DNA from: Asanoa siamensis
GTDB lineage: Bacteria > Actinomycetota > Actinomycetes > Mycobacteriales > Micromonosporaceae
Length of the DNA: 64,000 nt
Direction: 5' to 3'
Assembly (NCBI RefSeq): GCF_016862555.1
Contig: NZ_BONE01000035.1
Location: 1 to 64,000 of the forward strand
A model generated the notes under the pieces. The model was not told the DNA's origin. It searched no databases and saw only the letters and a program-made list of their open reading frames with translations. This document shows, in pieces, positions 53,397 to 61,707 of the stretch. How positions within the stretch are numbered: the first letter of the stretch is position 1; each line of letters begins with the position of its first letter. A program made the translations under genes and the position numbers.

Positions 53397-53855
53397 GTGA
53401 CTGACGTGATCTTTCGTTCCGCTTTGCGGGCCGATGTCCCGGCGATTGTCGCTCTTCTGGCAGACGATCCGATCGGTGCCGGACGCGAGACGGTCGCCGA
53501 GGAGGTCGACGCGGCCTACTGGCAGGCGTTCGACGCCCTCGACGGCGACCCGCGCAACACGGTCGTCGTCGCCGAGAGCGCCGGAGAGATCGTGGGCACG
53601 ATGCAGCTCATCCTGATCCCGTCCCTCACCCGCCGCGGCGCGCAGCGCCTGGAGATCGAGGGCGTCCGCGTCGCCGCCGCGCACCGCGGGGCCGGCCTGG
53701 GCCGCCGCATGATCGAGTGGGCGGTCGCCGAGGCCCGCGCGGCCGGCTGCACGCTGGTGCAGCTCACCACCGACAAGCGCCGCACCGACGCACGCCGGTT
53801 CTACGAGTCGCTCGGCTTCGCCGCGACCCACGAGGGCATGAAGCTGACCCTCTAA
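53397..53855 (+). CDS. GNAT-family acetyltransferase
   Basis: A 152-residue GNAT starting at GTG 53397 (TDVIFRSALRADVPAIVALL). The middle GTMQLILIPSLTRRGAQRLEIEG and the CoA loop VAAAHRGAGLGRRMIEWAV are followed by LVQLTTDKRRTDARRFYESL, a common small-molecule acetyltransferase pattern. Substrate unknown. It is divergent from the K+ channel gene, starts 46 bases apart, and ends in a four-base convergent overlap with the LigD-type polymerase. Confidence 0.82.
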   Translation: MTDVIFRSALRADVPAIVALLADDPIGAGRETVAEEVDAAYWQAFDALDGDPRNTVVVAESAGEIVGTMQLILIPSLTRRGAQRLEIEGVRVAAAHRGAGLGRRMIEWAVAEARAAGCTLVQLTTDKRRTDARRFYESLGFAATHEGMKLTL

Positions 53856-54889
53856 TCGGTCGTCCAGTTGGCCGGGTTCTTCTTGCTCGGCTGCACGCGC
53901 GGCGGCTCGCCCGGCATCTTCGGGTGGTCGGGCGGATAGGGCATGTCGCCGCCGCGGCCCTCGCGCTCGTCGGCCGCCGACCACTCCAACAGCGGCGTGA
54001 TGTCGAACGGGTGGTCGTCGATCCCCGCGTGCGGGTCGCCGATCTCCGCGAACCGCTTGGGCAGCGTACGCAGGTCGAAGTCGTCGGGCTCGACGTCGGG
54101 CAGCTCGGCCCAGGTCAGCGGGGTCGAGGCGGTGGCCCGGGCGTTGGCCCGCAGCGAGTACGCGCAGGCGATCGTGCGGTCCCGGGCCATCTGGTTGAAG
54201 TCGACGAACACCCGCTCGCCCCGCTCCTCCTTCCACCAGCTCGTGGTGACGAGGTCGGGCCGGCGCCGCTCCAGCGCCCGGGCCAGCGCGATCGTCGCCC
54301 GGCGCACCTCGACGAACGTCCACCGTGGCTGGATCCGCAGGTAGACGTGCACGCCGCGGCCGCCGGAGGTCTTGGGCCAGCCGGTCGCGCCGATCTCCTC
54401 GAGGACCGCCCGCAGCTCGCCGGCCGCCTCGGCCGCGTCACCGAAGTCGGTGCCGGGCTGCGGGTCGAGGTCGATCCGCAGCTCGTCGGGGTGGTCGGCG
54501 TCGGCGTCCCGCACGGGCCAGGCGTGGAAGACGACCGTGTTCATCTGCGCGGCCCAGGCGACGTGGGCGAGGTCGATCGGGCAGAGCTCGGTCGCCTTGC
54601 GCCCGCTCGGGAAGGTGATCTCGGCGCCGTTGAGCCAGTCGGGCGTGCCGCGGGCCGGCAGCCGCTTCTGGTAGAACGCCTCGCCGTCGATCCCGTCCGG
54701 GAACCGCTGGAGCGTGGTGGGCCGGTGGTCGAGCGCCCGCATGATGCCGTCACCGACGGCCAGGTAGTAGTCGAACACGTCCTGCTTGGTGTAGCCGGCC
54801 CGCGGAAAGATCACGCGGTCCGGGCTGCTGAGTCGCACGGCGCGCCCAGCGACCTCGACCTCGAGCGCGGCGGCCTTCTTCGACGGCAT
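53852..54889 (-). CDS. ligD: LigD-type polymerase (NHEJ primase/polymerase domain)
   Basis: A protein of 345 residues from ATG 54889 (MPSKKAAALEVEVAGR). It contains only the polymerase domain of LigD: FYQKRLPARGTPDWL, the catalytic LRIDLDPQPGTDFG, the TSGGRGVHVYLRI nucleotide site and FVDFNQMARDRTIACAYSL. Such stand-alone primase/polymerases fill gaps at broken ends. Ligase and nuclease domains are absent; LigC (50268) is nearby but separate. An upstream in-frame extension to 54967 crosses the inverted repeat and is rejected. Confidence 0.88.
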   Translation of the reverse strand: MPSKKAAALEVEVAGRAVRLSSPDRVIFPRAGYTKQDVFDYYLAVGDGIMRALDHRPTTLQRFPDGIDGEAFYQKRLPARGTPDWLNGAEITFPSGRKATELCPIDLAHVAWAAQMNTVVFHAWPVRDADADHPDELRIDLDPQPGTDFGDAAEAAGELRAVLEEIGATGWPKTSGGRGVHVYLRIQPRWTFVEVRRATIALARALERRRPDLVTTSWWKEERGERVFVDFNQMARDRTIACAYSLRANARATASTPLTWAELPDVEPDDFDLRTLPKRFAEIGDPHAGIDDHPFDITPLLEWSAADEREGRGGDMPYPPDHPKMPGEPPRVQPSKKNPANWTTD

Positions 54890-54941
54890 GCCGTCGACCC
54901 TATGCCGTCCGACCGGACCGCACCGGCCCCCGCACCCGGAC

Positions 54942-55011
54942 GCTTTGCTCTGCACCCAGATACGCACCGCAGGTCAGCGGGGGTGGTGCGGATATGGGTG
55001 CAGAGCAAAGC
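54942..55011. repeat. Long inverted repeat
   Basis: GCTTTGCTCTGCACCCA (54942-54958) and TGGGTGCAGAGCAAAGC (54995-55011) are perfect 17-base inverted copies; continuing inward the pairing goes on for another ten bases with two mismatches (GATACGCACC against TATCCGCACC). The 16-base loop is G-rich. It lies between two minus-strand genes, after a separate terminator of the chaplin-like gene and upstream of ligD. It could be a stable RNA hairpin or a dispersed palindromic repeat; the rest of the genome decides. Confidence 0.7.
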
Positions 55012-55024
55012 ACTGGAAACAGCG

Positions 55025-55063
55025 AGGCCCCCTCGCTCGCGCGTCGACGGAGCGAGGGGGCCT
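55025..55063 (-). terminator. 14-bp hairpin terminator of the chaplin-like gene
   Basis: AGGCCCCCTCGCTC (55025-55038) and GAGCGAGGGGGCCT (55050-55063) pair perfectly around 11 bases. It begins eight bases after the stop of the minus-strand surface-protein gene, followed on that strand by CGCTGTTTCC with a few T residues. Confidence 0.75.
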
Positions 55064-55071
55064 GATCGCGG

Positions 55072-55785
55072 TCAGGACGGGCGCGGCCCGCGGCGGTGAC
55101 GGCCGACGTAGCGGCCCGAGCGGACGCCGACGAGTTGCATCGCGGCGCCGCCCGCGGTGAGCACGCCGCCGATGCCGGCGATCGAGCCGACCGGCAGGCC
55201 GGTCTTCGGGAGCTCGGGCTGCGCGGCCGGCGGCACGGCCGGCCGCGGCTTCGGCGCCGGCTTGTCCGGGTCGGTCGGCGGTGGCGGTTCCTCGTCCCGC
55301 GGTGGGGGCGGCTGCTCCTCGTCGTCGTCGCCGCAGGAGGCCGCCGCGCCGCCGAGCACGGCGAGGCTGTTGCCGCAGACGTTCACGGGCACCTGGATCG
55401 GCACGACCACCTGGGTGCCGTTGAGGATCCCGGCGTTGCCGCCGCTGGCGATGTGCGAGACGCCGCTGCCGAACTTCGCCGCCGCCGGCAGGTCCGACGG
55501 GCCCTTCGATCGGGCGCCCTCGTCCTCGGCCGGCGCCGCACCGTCGGCGGCCGGTCCGTCGGCGACCGCGGCGAGCACCCGGTCGGCGGCGTCGCCCGCC
55601 TGGTCGGCGGCCTGCTGCGCCCGGCCGGTGGCGGCCGCGGCCGCGTCGCCCGTGTCGCCGGGTCCTGCGCCGCCGCCCAGGGCCGCGGCACTGGCCGCCT
55701 GGCCGCTGAGAGCGAGCGCGCCGGCCACGACCGCGAGGCCGGCGGCCGGCAGGGCAGCGCTGGCCAACCGTCGTTTGATGGTCAT
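55072..55785 (-). CDS. Chaplin-like surface protein with LPXTG sortase signal
   Basis: A 237-residue exported protein. The signal is MTIKRRLASAALPAAGLAVV to ASA near residue 33. An Ala-rich linker precedes one chaplin-like domain, about 107-151 (GSGVSHIASGGNAGILNGTQ then QVPVNVCGNSLAVLGGAAASC; Cys137 and Cys151). A Pro-rich spacer and LPKTG at 192-196, then a hydrophobic segment (about 198-220) and an Arg-rich tail form a sortase anchor. Chaplins assemble on aerial hyphae in Streptomyces; in this lineage the role may be cell-surface coating. Class is secure, function inferred. Confidence 0.83.
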   Translation of the reverse strand: MTIKRRLASAALPAAGLAVVAGALALSGQAASAAALGGGAGPGDTGDAAAAATGRAQQAADQAGDAADRVLAAVADGPAADGAAPAEDEGARSKGPSDLPAAAKFGSGVSHIASGGNAGILNGTQVVVPIQVPVNVCGNSLAVLGGAAASCGDDDEEQPPPPRDEEPPPPTDPDKPAPKPRPAVPPAAQPELPKTGLPVGSIAGIGGVLTAGGAAMQLVGVRSGRYVGRHRRGPRPS

Positions 55786-55896
55786 CGTCCTGTTCCTGTC
55801 GTCCGGGGAATTCGTGCCGAAAGGAGCATTTGGGGGAGCGTACGGCGCAATGTCCGAAAACGCCCAAGCGGCCGGGTGCGGATCACCCGGCCAGGG

Positions 55897-56436
55897 TCAG
55901 CCGTACCGGTGGGTCTCCCAGAGCAACCGGATCCGGAACTGCTTGCGCTCGAACTCCGGGTCGCGCCCGAGCAGGTGCCCGTCGTACGGCGCCCGGAGCC
56001 GGACGATCGAGCCGTCCACCAGCGGCAGCGCGACCACCGTGCGGCGGCCGCGGCGCTCCATCCGCACCTCGACCACCCGGTGCCACGGCGCCGAGGCGTT
56101 CAGCGAGCCGGGCACCGCCCACACCCCGACGGCGTCGAGGTCGACGCCGACCCGGTGGCGCAGCAGCACCGCGAGCAGGCCGCCGGCGGGCACGGGCAGC
56201 ACCAGCACCCACCAGATCTCCGCCGGCACCGTGCGGTGCGGCTCGACCCCGGTCAGCCAGTGCGCCACCACCGGTGCGAGCAGCGCCGACAGGCCGGTCA
56301 GCGCGAGCGCGCCGGTGACCAGCAGGCCCACCCACATGCCCCGCCCCAGCGCCTGCCGCCAGGTCGGCCGGAAGCACAGCGGGTCGCCGGGGAGGTGCTC
56401 CGTCTGACCGCTGGCCGCTCGGGCCGGGGTACGCAT
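55897..56436 (-). CDS. Membrane protein with PH-like C-terminal region
   Basis: A 179-residue protein from ATG 56436 (MRTPARAASGQTEHLPGD), preceded by GAGGAG. Two hydrophobic helices are visible (GMWVGLLVTGALALTGLSAL; WWVLVLPVPAGGLLAVLL), followed by a beta-rich tail (AVGVWAVPGSLNASAPWHRV, VVALPLVDGSIVRLRAPYDG) reminiscent of bacterial PH-like domains. No family was assigned. It is divergent from msrB, starts 69 bases apart. Confidence 0.6.
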   Translation of the reverse strand: MRTPARAASGQTEHLPGDPLCFRPTWRQALGRGMWVGLLVTGALALTGLSALLAPVVAHWLTGVEPHRTVPAEIWWVLVLPVPAGGLLAVLLRHRVGVDLDAVGVWAVPGSLNASAPWHRVVEVRMERRGRRTVVALPLVDGSIVRLRAPYDGHLLGRDPEFERKQFRIRLLWETHRYG

Positions 56437-56505
56437 GCACTCCTCAACGACGAGGTCACACCTTGGTAATCGGCTCTTTCGGGAGAGGGGTCGTACGGTT
56501 GACGC

Positions 56506-56940
56506 ATGGCACCCGACAAGCCCTCCCCCGTGGCCGAAATCCCCACTGACGAGCTGCCCAGGACCGAGGAGGAGTGGCGCGTCCGGCTCAACCCGGAGGA
56601 GTTCCGCGTGCTGCGCCAGCACGGCACCGAGCGGGCGTTCACCGGTGAATACACCGACACGAAGACGCCGGGCACCTACGTGTGCCGGGCCTGCGGCGCG
56701 GCGCTGTTCGAGAGCGGCACGAAGTTCGACTCGCACTGCGGGTGGCCGTCGTTCGACGAGGCGATCCCCGGCGCGATCCGCTACATCGAGGACCGGTCGC
56801 TCGGCATGGTCCGCGTCGAGGTGCGGTGCGCGCACTGCGACTCCCACCTCGGCCACCGCTTCGACGGCGAGGGGTTCACCCCCAAGGACGCCCGCTACTG
56901 CATCAACTCGGTGAGCATGCGGCTCATCCCCGCCGCGTAA
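56506..56940 (+). CDS. msrB: Peptide-methionine (R)-S-oxide reductase MsrB
   Basis: A 144-residue repair enzyme that reduces the R-sulfoxide of methionine. Two CxxC pairs bind zinc (Cys60/Cys63 in CRAC, Cys108/Cys111 in CAHC); the catalytic Cys132 is in RYCINS; HCGWPSFDEA is typical. It uses thioredoxin as electron donor. No signal peptide is seen. It is complete and of normal size and overlaps the APH-family gene by 17 bases at the 3' end. Confidence 0.93.
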   Translation: MAPDKPSPVAEIPTDELPRTEEEWRVRLNPEEFRVLRQHGTERAFTGEYTDTKTPGTYVCRACGAALFESGTKFDSHCGWPSFDEAIPGAIRYIEDRSLGMVRVEVRCAHCDSHLGHRFDGEGFTPKDARYCINSVSMRLIPAA

Positions 56941-57835
56941 CGACCGCGGCGATCGTCAGCTCGACGGGGTCGAGGGCGCGTTCGCCGTCCTCGATCGACC
57001 AGAGCGCGTTCTGCAGCGTACGGCCGACCGTCCAGGCGGCGGCCCGCTGCCGGTCGAGGCCCATCACCTCGGTCATGAGGTCGAACCGGCGCCGGACCCT
57101 GCGTTCCGGCGCCGCGGTGTCCCACCGGTTCCACAGCGCGGGCCACAGCTCGAAGCCGGGGTCACCGGCCAGCGGCTTGGGGTCGATCGCCAGCCACGGC
57201 TCGCGGTCCGCGGCGAGCACGTTCTCGTAGTGCAGGTCCCAGTGCAGCAGCCGGTCGCCGGCGTCGCCCGCCACCTCGGCGAGCATCGCCGCCCACCGGC
57301 GCAGCACCGCGCCCTCGGCCGGATCGGCGAGCCGCGCCGCCGCGCCGGGGGTGTCCTCGATCATCAGGGCGGCCTTGTCGGCCAGCCGCGGGATCTCCGG
57401 CGGCGCGGTGTGCGCGTTCAGGCGGTTGAGCAGCAGGGCGATCACCCGTACGGCCGCCTCGTCGTCGTCGACGGAGCGCAGGTCGCGGTCGGGGTCGAGG
57501 CGCTCGATCAGCAGCGTCCAGGTCTCCGGGTCCTCGCGGAGCAGCCGCGCGGCCCCGTCACCGTGCCAGGTGCGCAGCGCGAGACCCTCGCCGGGATGGT
57601 CGGGGTCGGTGTCCTGGAGCTTGAGCACCGCGCGGGTGCCGTCGGCGGTGATAACCGGGAGCACGAGGCCTGCCACACCGCTGCGGGTCGGGCCGTCGCG
57701 CCGCAACCGCCAGCGGTCGAGGAACTCCGCCGCCGTGCGGGCGACGCCGTCCACCCAGGCCCGGCCCGCGTCGCCGCGGAACCGGACCTGGGCGGCTACG
57801 AGAGCCGGGGGTACGACGATCTCATCGGCGGTCAT
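56924..57835 (-). CDS. APH(6)-like phosphotransferase
   Basis: A 303-residue kinase-fold protein starting MTADEIVVPPALVAAQV. It resembles streptomycin 6-phosphotransferase/hydroxyurea phosphotransferase: AVLKLQDTDPDHPGEGLALR, LLHWDLHYENVLAADREPWL and AIDPKPLAGDPGFELWPALW. In producers such enzymes give resistance to streptomycin-like drugs; in other actinomycetes they are ordinary kinases. The catalytic DLHYEN motif is intact, unlike the broken gene at 37542. Substrate not known. Confidence 0.82.
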   Translation of the reverse strand: MTADEIVVPPALVAAQVRFRGDAGRAWVDGVARTAAEFLDRWRLRRDGPTRSGVAGLVLPVITADGTRAVLKLQDTDPDHPGEGLALRTWHGDGAARLLREDPETWTLLIERLDPDRDLRSVDDDEAAVRVIALLLNRLNAHTAPPEIPRLADKAALMIEDTPGAAARLADPAEGAVLRRWAAMLAEVAGDAGDRLLHWDLHYENVLAADREPWLAIDPKPLAGDPGFELWPALWNRWDTAAPERRVRRRFDLMTEVMGLDRQRAAAWTVGRTLQNALWSIEDGERALDPVELTIAAVVTRRG

Positions 57836-57869
57836 CCGAAGAGGTTAATGCCGGGGTGACCGATGTGGT

Positions 57870-58154
57870 TCAGCGCCGGTCGAGCACGATCCGGCCGCCC
57901 TGCCCGTCGATCCGGTCGGCCTGCTCGTCGTCGAGCCAGACGCCACCGGTGGCGAGGTAACGGAACGTGTACTCGCCCGGGTCGAGCGTGAGCGTCACCG
58001 TGCGGGTGCCGTCCCGCCGCGGCTGGAGCTCGTGCCGGCCGGGCTCCCAGTCGTTGAAGCACCCCACGACGCTGACCTGCCCGACCGGGGCGTCTTTGGG
58101 CAGGGAGAACGTCACGCGGGTCTTGCTGCCGAACAACTTGCTTCTCTTGATCAT
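57870..58154 (-). CDS. Isoamylase N-terminal (CBM48/AMPK-type) early-set domain protein
   Basis: A 94-residue protein whose whole length is one immunoglobulin-like glycogen-binding E-set domain: FSLPKDAPVGQVSVVGCFND, WEPGRHELQPRRDG, TLTLDPGEYTFRYLATGGVW and DEQADRIDGQ. ATG 58154 has GGGAGGAG five bases upstream. Single-domain versions are common in actinomycetes and may bind alpha-glucans. No enzyme is fused. Divergent from the Cys-rich gene at 58341. Confidence 0.83.
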   Translation of the reverse strand: MIKRSKLFGSKTRVTFSLPKDAPVGQVSVVGCFNDWEPGRHELQPRRDGTRTVTLTLDPGEYTFRYLATGGVWLDDEQADRIDGQGGRIVLDRR

Positions 58155-58340
58155 GTCGGCTCCTCCCGGTAAGGACACAACCTCATGGAGCTTCCCTGGC
58201 GGAACCGTGACATGGCCGGACGACACACCGGGCGTAACGGGCTGTTCATGAGACGCGAATTCCGCTCAGATCGGGCGTTCCGGTTGCAGGCCCCCATATC
58301 TCCGGGTAAGGCTGCGGGTAAGCGATTGGGGGCGGACACC

Positions 58341-58601
58341 ATGGCGGTGTGTGAGACCTGCGGCAACGACTACTGGCTTTCCTTCGAGATCAGCACGGTC
58401 AGCGGCGACCGGCACGTCTTCGACTCGTTCGAATGCGCCATCCAGCGGCTCGCGCCGATCTGCGAGCACTGCGGCGTCAAGATCGTCGGGCACGGCGTCG
58501 AGGTGGGTGGCCGATTCTTCTGCTGCGCCCACTGCTCCCGCGTGTCCGCGGGCGCCGACGGCGCGAAGATCACCGACACGGTGGGCGCGCACCCGGGCTA
58601 A
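58341..58601 (+). CDS. Small Cys-rich zinc-finger-like protein
   Basis: An 86-residue protein started at ATG 58341 with GGGGGCGG upstream; a longer in-frame extension reads like non-coding leader. It holds three CxxC-type pairs: CETCGN, CEHCGV and CAHCSR with a further FECA and CC, suggesting a zinc-binding or metallothionein-like fold. VFDSFECAIQRLAPICEHCG and GVEVGGRFFCCAHC recall a conserved actinobacterial protein family of unknown function. It precedes the ElaA-like GNAT by 15 bases. Confidence 0.65.
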   Translation: MAVCETCGNDYWLSFEISTVSGDRHVFDSFECAIQRLAPICEHCGVKIVGHGVEVGGRFFCCAHCSRVSAGADGAKITDTVGAHPG

Positions 58602-58616
58602 CTATGCTCGGGAGCC

Positions 58617-59063
58617 ATGCGGCCGGAGACTGACGAGCTACGGGTGGCGTCCTTCGCCGATCTCGACACGACCACGCTGTACCGCCTGCTCGAACTGCGG
58701 TGCGCCGTGTTCGTCGTCGAGCAGGAGTCGCCGTACCTCGACGTGGACGGGCGTGACCTCGAACCGGCGACCCGGCACGTCTGGGTCGCCCGCGCCGGCC
58801 TGCCCGTCGGCTACCTGCGGGTGCTCGCCGAGCCGGACGGCGTGATGCGGGTCGGCCGGGTGGTGGTCGGCAAGGAGGCCCGCGGCGCCGGCGTGGCGGG
58901 GCGGCTGATGGACACGGCTCTGGAGATCGTCGGCGCCCGGCCGTCGGTGCTCGACGCCCAGAGCCACCTGGCGGGCTTCTACGGCCGCTACGGCTACGCG
59001 ATCAGCGGCGCGGGGTTCGTCGAGGACGGCATCCCGCACGTGCCGATGGCGCGGGCGGCATAA
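58617..59063 (+). CDS. ElaA-like GNAT acetyltransferase
   Basis: A 148-residue GNAT. YRLLELRCAVFVVEQESPYL with DVDGRDLEPATRHVW and the CoA loop RVVVGKEARGAGVAGRLMD identify the ElaA group of predicted N-acetyltransferases. In ElaA-type proteins the substrate is not settled. It forms a close same-strand chain with the Cys-rich protein and the truncated haemoglobin (ten bases after its stop). Confidence 0.85.
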   Translation: MRPETDELRVASFADLDTTTLYRLLELRCAVFVVEQESPYLDVDGRDLEPATRHVWVARAGLPVGYLRVLAEPDGVMRVGRVVVGKEARGAGVAGRLMDTALEIVGARPSVLDAQSHLAGFYGRYGYAISGAGFVEDGIPHVPMARAA

Positions 59064-59073
59064 CGTTGCGATC

Positions 59074-59535
59074 ATGACCACCCCGACGTTGTACGAGTGG
59101 GCCGGTGGCCGACCCGCGATCGCTGCGATGATCAACGCGTTCTACGACCGGGTCGAGCGGGACGACCTGCTCAGCCCGTTCTTCCCGGGCGGCGTGACGC
59201 GGGCGCACCGCGAGCACGTGACCACCTGGTGGTCGGAGGTCTTCGGCGGGCCGTCCGACTACACCGAGCAGCTCGGCGGCTACGAGAACATGCTCGCGCA
59301 CCACCGGAACCTGGGCATCACACCCGAGCACCGCTACCGGTTCGCGTCGCTGATGAGCCTCGCCGCCGACGACGCCGCGCTGCCGGCCGACCCGGAGTTC
59401 CGGGCGGCGCTGGTCGGCTATCTCGAGTGGGGCACCCGGATCGCGATGGCCAACTCGCAACCGGGCGCGACCCCCGTCGAGCACGCCCCGGTGCCGCACT
59501 GGGGCTGGGGCGTCGCGCCTCCCTATCAGCCCTGA
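59074..59535 (+). CDS. Group II truncated haemoglobin
   Basis: A 153-residue globin. LYEWAGGRPAIAAMINAFYD, RDDLLSPFFPGGVTRAH and the haem-ligand region MLAHHRNLGITPEHRYRF (His76/His77) with WGTRIAMANSQPG define a TrHbO-like (group II) protein. Such globins bind oxygen or nitric oxide and protect respiration. It converges on the haem gene hemQ, six bases apart; the shared cofactor is noted but the genes are on opposite strands. Confidence 0.88.
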   Translation: MTTPTLYEWAGGRPAIAAMINAFYDRVERDDLLSPFFPGGVTRAHREHVTTWWSEVFGGPSDYTEQLGGYENMLAHHRNLGITPEHRYRFASLMSLAADDAALPADPEFRAALVGYLEWGTRIAMANSQPGATPVEHAPVPHWGWGVAPPYQP

Positions 59536-59541
59536 CAGGCC

Positions 59542-60243
59542 TTACGGCAGGGCCTCGACCAGCTCCGCCACGCTGCGCCGGCGGCCCGTGTAGAACGGGA
59601 CCTCCTCGCGGACGTGCCGGCGCGCCCGCGACGCCCGCAGCTCGCGCATCAGGTCGACGATCCGGTGCAGCTCGTCGGCCTCGAAGGCGAGGATCCACTC
59701 GTAGTCGCCGAGCGCGAACGACGCGACAGTGTTGGCCCGCACGTCCGGGAAGCCGCGCGCCTGCCGGCCGTGCTCGGCGAGCATGTCGCGGCGCTCCTCG
59801 TCGGGCAGCAGGTACCACTCGTAGGAGCGCACGAACGGATAAACGCAGACGTACGCGCGGGCGTCCTCGCCCGCCAGGAACGCCGGCAGGTGGCTCTTGT
59901 TGAACTCGGCGGGCCGGTGCAGCGCCATCTGCGACCAGACCGGCGTCAGGTGCCGGCCGAGGCCGGTGCGCCGGAACCGGGCGTACGCCTCCTGCAACGC
60001 GTCGCTTCCCGCGGCGTGCCACCAGATCAGCACGTCGGCGTCGGCGCGCAGGCCCGAGACGTCGTAGGTGCCGCGGACGATCACGTCCTTGGCCAGCAGC
60101 TCGGCGAACAGGCCGTCGACCTCGGCCGCCAGCTCGGTGCGGGCCGCTCGCAGCGGCTCGGAGACCCGGAACACCGACCACATGGTGTAGCGGATGGTGT
60201 CGTTGAGCTCCCGGATCCGGGCGGCGTTGGTCTGGTCCGTCAT
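59542..60243 (-). CDS. hemQ: Coproheme decarboxylase HemQ
   Basis: A 233-residue chlorite-dismutase-fold enzyme that makes protohaem from coprohaem by two oxidative decarboxylations, the last step of the coproporphyrin route. The key segments are [34 protein letters not shown] and [20 protein letters not shown] with the conserved Tyr, plus [16 protein letters not shown] 60243 is chosen. It begins 13 bases after hemY in the same direction. Complete and of normal length. Confidence 0.92.
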   Translation of the reverse strand: MTDQTNAARIRELNDTIRYTMWSVFRVSEPLRAARTELAAEVDGLFAELLAKDVIVRGTYDVSGLRADADVLIWWHAAGSDALQEAYARFRRTGLGRHLTPVWSQMALHRPAEFNKSHLPAFLAGEDARAYVCVYPFVRSYEWYLLPDEERRDMLAEHGRQARGFPDVRANTVASFALGDYEWILAFEADELHRIVDLMRELRASRARRHVREEVPFYTGRRRSVAELVEALP

Positions 60244-60256
60244 GCGAACAATCCTC

Positions 60257-61672
60257 TCAGGCGGTCTGTGCGCGATCCCGCAGGGCGGCGAGCACGGCGT
60301 CGGCGGCGGCCTCACCCGAGCGTACGCAGATCGGGATGCCGACCCCGTCGTAGCCGGCGCCCGCCAGCGCGACCGTCGGCGCTCCCCGGCGCAGCGCGGC
60401 CCGGGCCGTGGCGACCCGGTCGAGGTGGCCGGGCGCGTACTGCGGCAGCGCCCCGCCCCAGCGCTGCACCCTGGTCTCCACCGGCCTGGGCAGGCTGTGG
60501 TCGACCAGGTTGGACAGTTCCCTGTGGACGATGCCGACCAGCTCGGCGTCGTCGCGCTGCAGCACGTGCTCGTCGCCGTAGCGCCCGACCGACGCGCGCA
60601 CCAGCGCGACGCCGTCCGCCCGCGCCTGGTGGGCCCACTTGGTGGAGAAGAAGGTGGCGGCCTTGATCGCAGTGCCGTTCTCGGCCGGCACCAGGAAGCC
60701 CGACAGCGCCGGCAGCTCGGGCCGGGGCAGGGCGAGCGTCACCAGCGCCACGCTGGCGTAGTCGAGCGCGCCGACACCGGTCGCGGCGGTCGGGTCGACG
60801 CCGGCGAGCAGGCGCGCCGCCGGGCGGGCGGGCACGGCCAGCACCACGGCGTCGACGGTCAGGTGCTCGGGGTCGCGGGTCGGCCCGACCGTCAGCCGCC
60901 AGCCCGCGGGCGCGGGGGCCAGCGCGCGGACCGTGGCGCCCAGCCGGATCTCGGCGCCGCCGGCGGCGGCCGTGGCCGCGACGAGCCGGCTCACGCCGCC
61001 GCGCACGGTGGCGAAGACGGCGCCGCCCGGCACCCGGGGGAACGCGGCCTGGGCCGCCTTCACGGCGCCTGTGAGCGTGCCCTCGACCCGCGCCTGCCGC
61101 GCCAGCGCCGGCATGGTGGCGGCCAGGGAGAGCGTGTCCGCGCGCCCCGCGTAGACGCCGCCGAGCATCGGGTCGACCAGCCGGTCGACGACCTGGTCGC
61201 CGAGCCGGCGGCGGACCAGCTCGCCGACGGCGACGTCCTCGCCCTCGGCGAGCAGCGGGTGGCCCGCGTCCAGGTCGTGGTCGGGCTCGACGCGGGCGAC
61301 CCCGGCGAGCGCGTCGACGTCGCCGGGCACGCCGGTCAGCGTGCCGCGCGGCATCGGCACCAGCTTGCCGTCGACCGCGAGCGCGGCCGCGCCGACCGCG
61401 GGGTTGACCAGGTCGTCGCCGAGCCCGACGCGGCGGGCCAGCGTGACCGCGGGCGAGTCCGCGCCGGTGGCGGCGTCGCGCACCAGGAACGCCTCGGCAC
61501 CCAGCTCGACCGGCGACCCGGCCAGCTCGCCGGTGCGCAGCTTGCCGCCGAGCGCGGGGCCCTGCTCGAAGACGGTGACGTGGACGTCCGGCGCCGCGTC
61601 GTGGATCCGGAGCGCGGCGGACAGCCCCGCGATCCCGCCGCCGATCACCGCGACCCGCCACCCGTGCGCCAT
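60257..61672 (-). CDS. hemY: HemY-type coproporphyrinogen/protoporphyrinogen oxidase
   Basis: A 471-residue FAD enzyme starting [16 protein letters not shown] (FAD motif at residues 10-16). [47 protein letters not shown] and [20 protein letters not shown] are typical of HemY/CgoX. In actinomycetes it oxidises coproporphyrinogen III for HemQ. The start ATG 61672 is clear because upstream codons look non-coding. Its stop is 13 bases before hemQ, forming one expression unit. Confidence 0.92.
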   Translation of the reverse strand: MAHGWRVAVIGGGIAGLSAALRIHDAAPDVHVTVFEQGPALGGKLRTGELAGSPVELGAEAFLVRDAATGADSPAVTLARRVGLGDDLVNPAVGAAALAVDGKLVPMPRGTLTGVPGDVDALAGVARVEPDHDLDAGHPLLAEGEDVAVGELVRRRLGDQVVDRLVDPMLGGVYAGRADTLSLAATMPALARQARVEGTLTGAVKAAQAAFPRVPGGAVFATVRGGVSRLVAATAAAGGAEIRLGATVRALAPAPAGWRLTVGPTRDPEHLTVDAVVLAVPARPAARLLAGVDPTAATGVGALDYASVALVTLALPRPELPALSGFLVPAENGTAIKAATFFSTKWAHQARADGVALVRASVGRYGDEHVLQRDDAELVGIVHRELSNLVDHSLPRPVETRVQRWGGALPQYAPGHLDRVATARAALRRGAPTVALAGAGYDGVGIPICVRSGEAAADAVLAALRDRAQTA

Positions 61673-61707
61673 GGCGTCCACCCTATGGCGGACCGTTCGG
61701 CGCTCGG

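Noticed and set aside
50268-54889. Complete Ku-LigD non-homologous end-joining system
   Set aside because: LigC and a polymerase-only LigD are present but no Ku-like protein is in the window and the two genes are on opposite strands.
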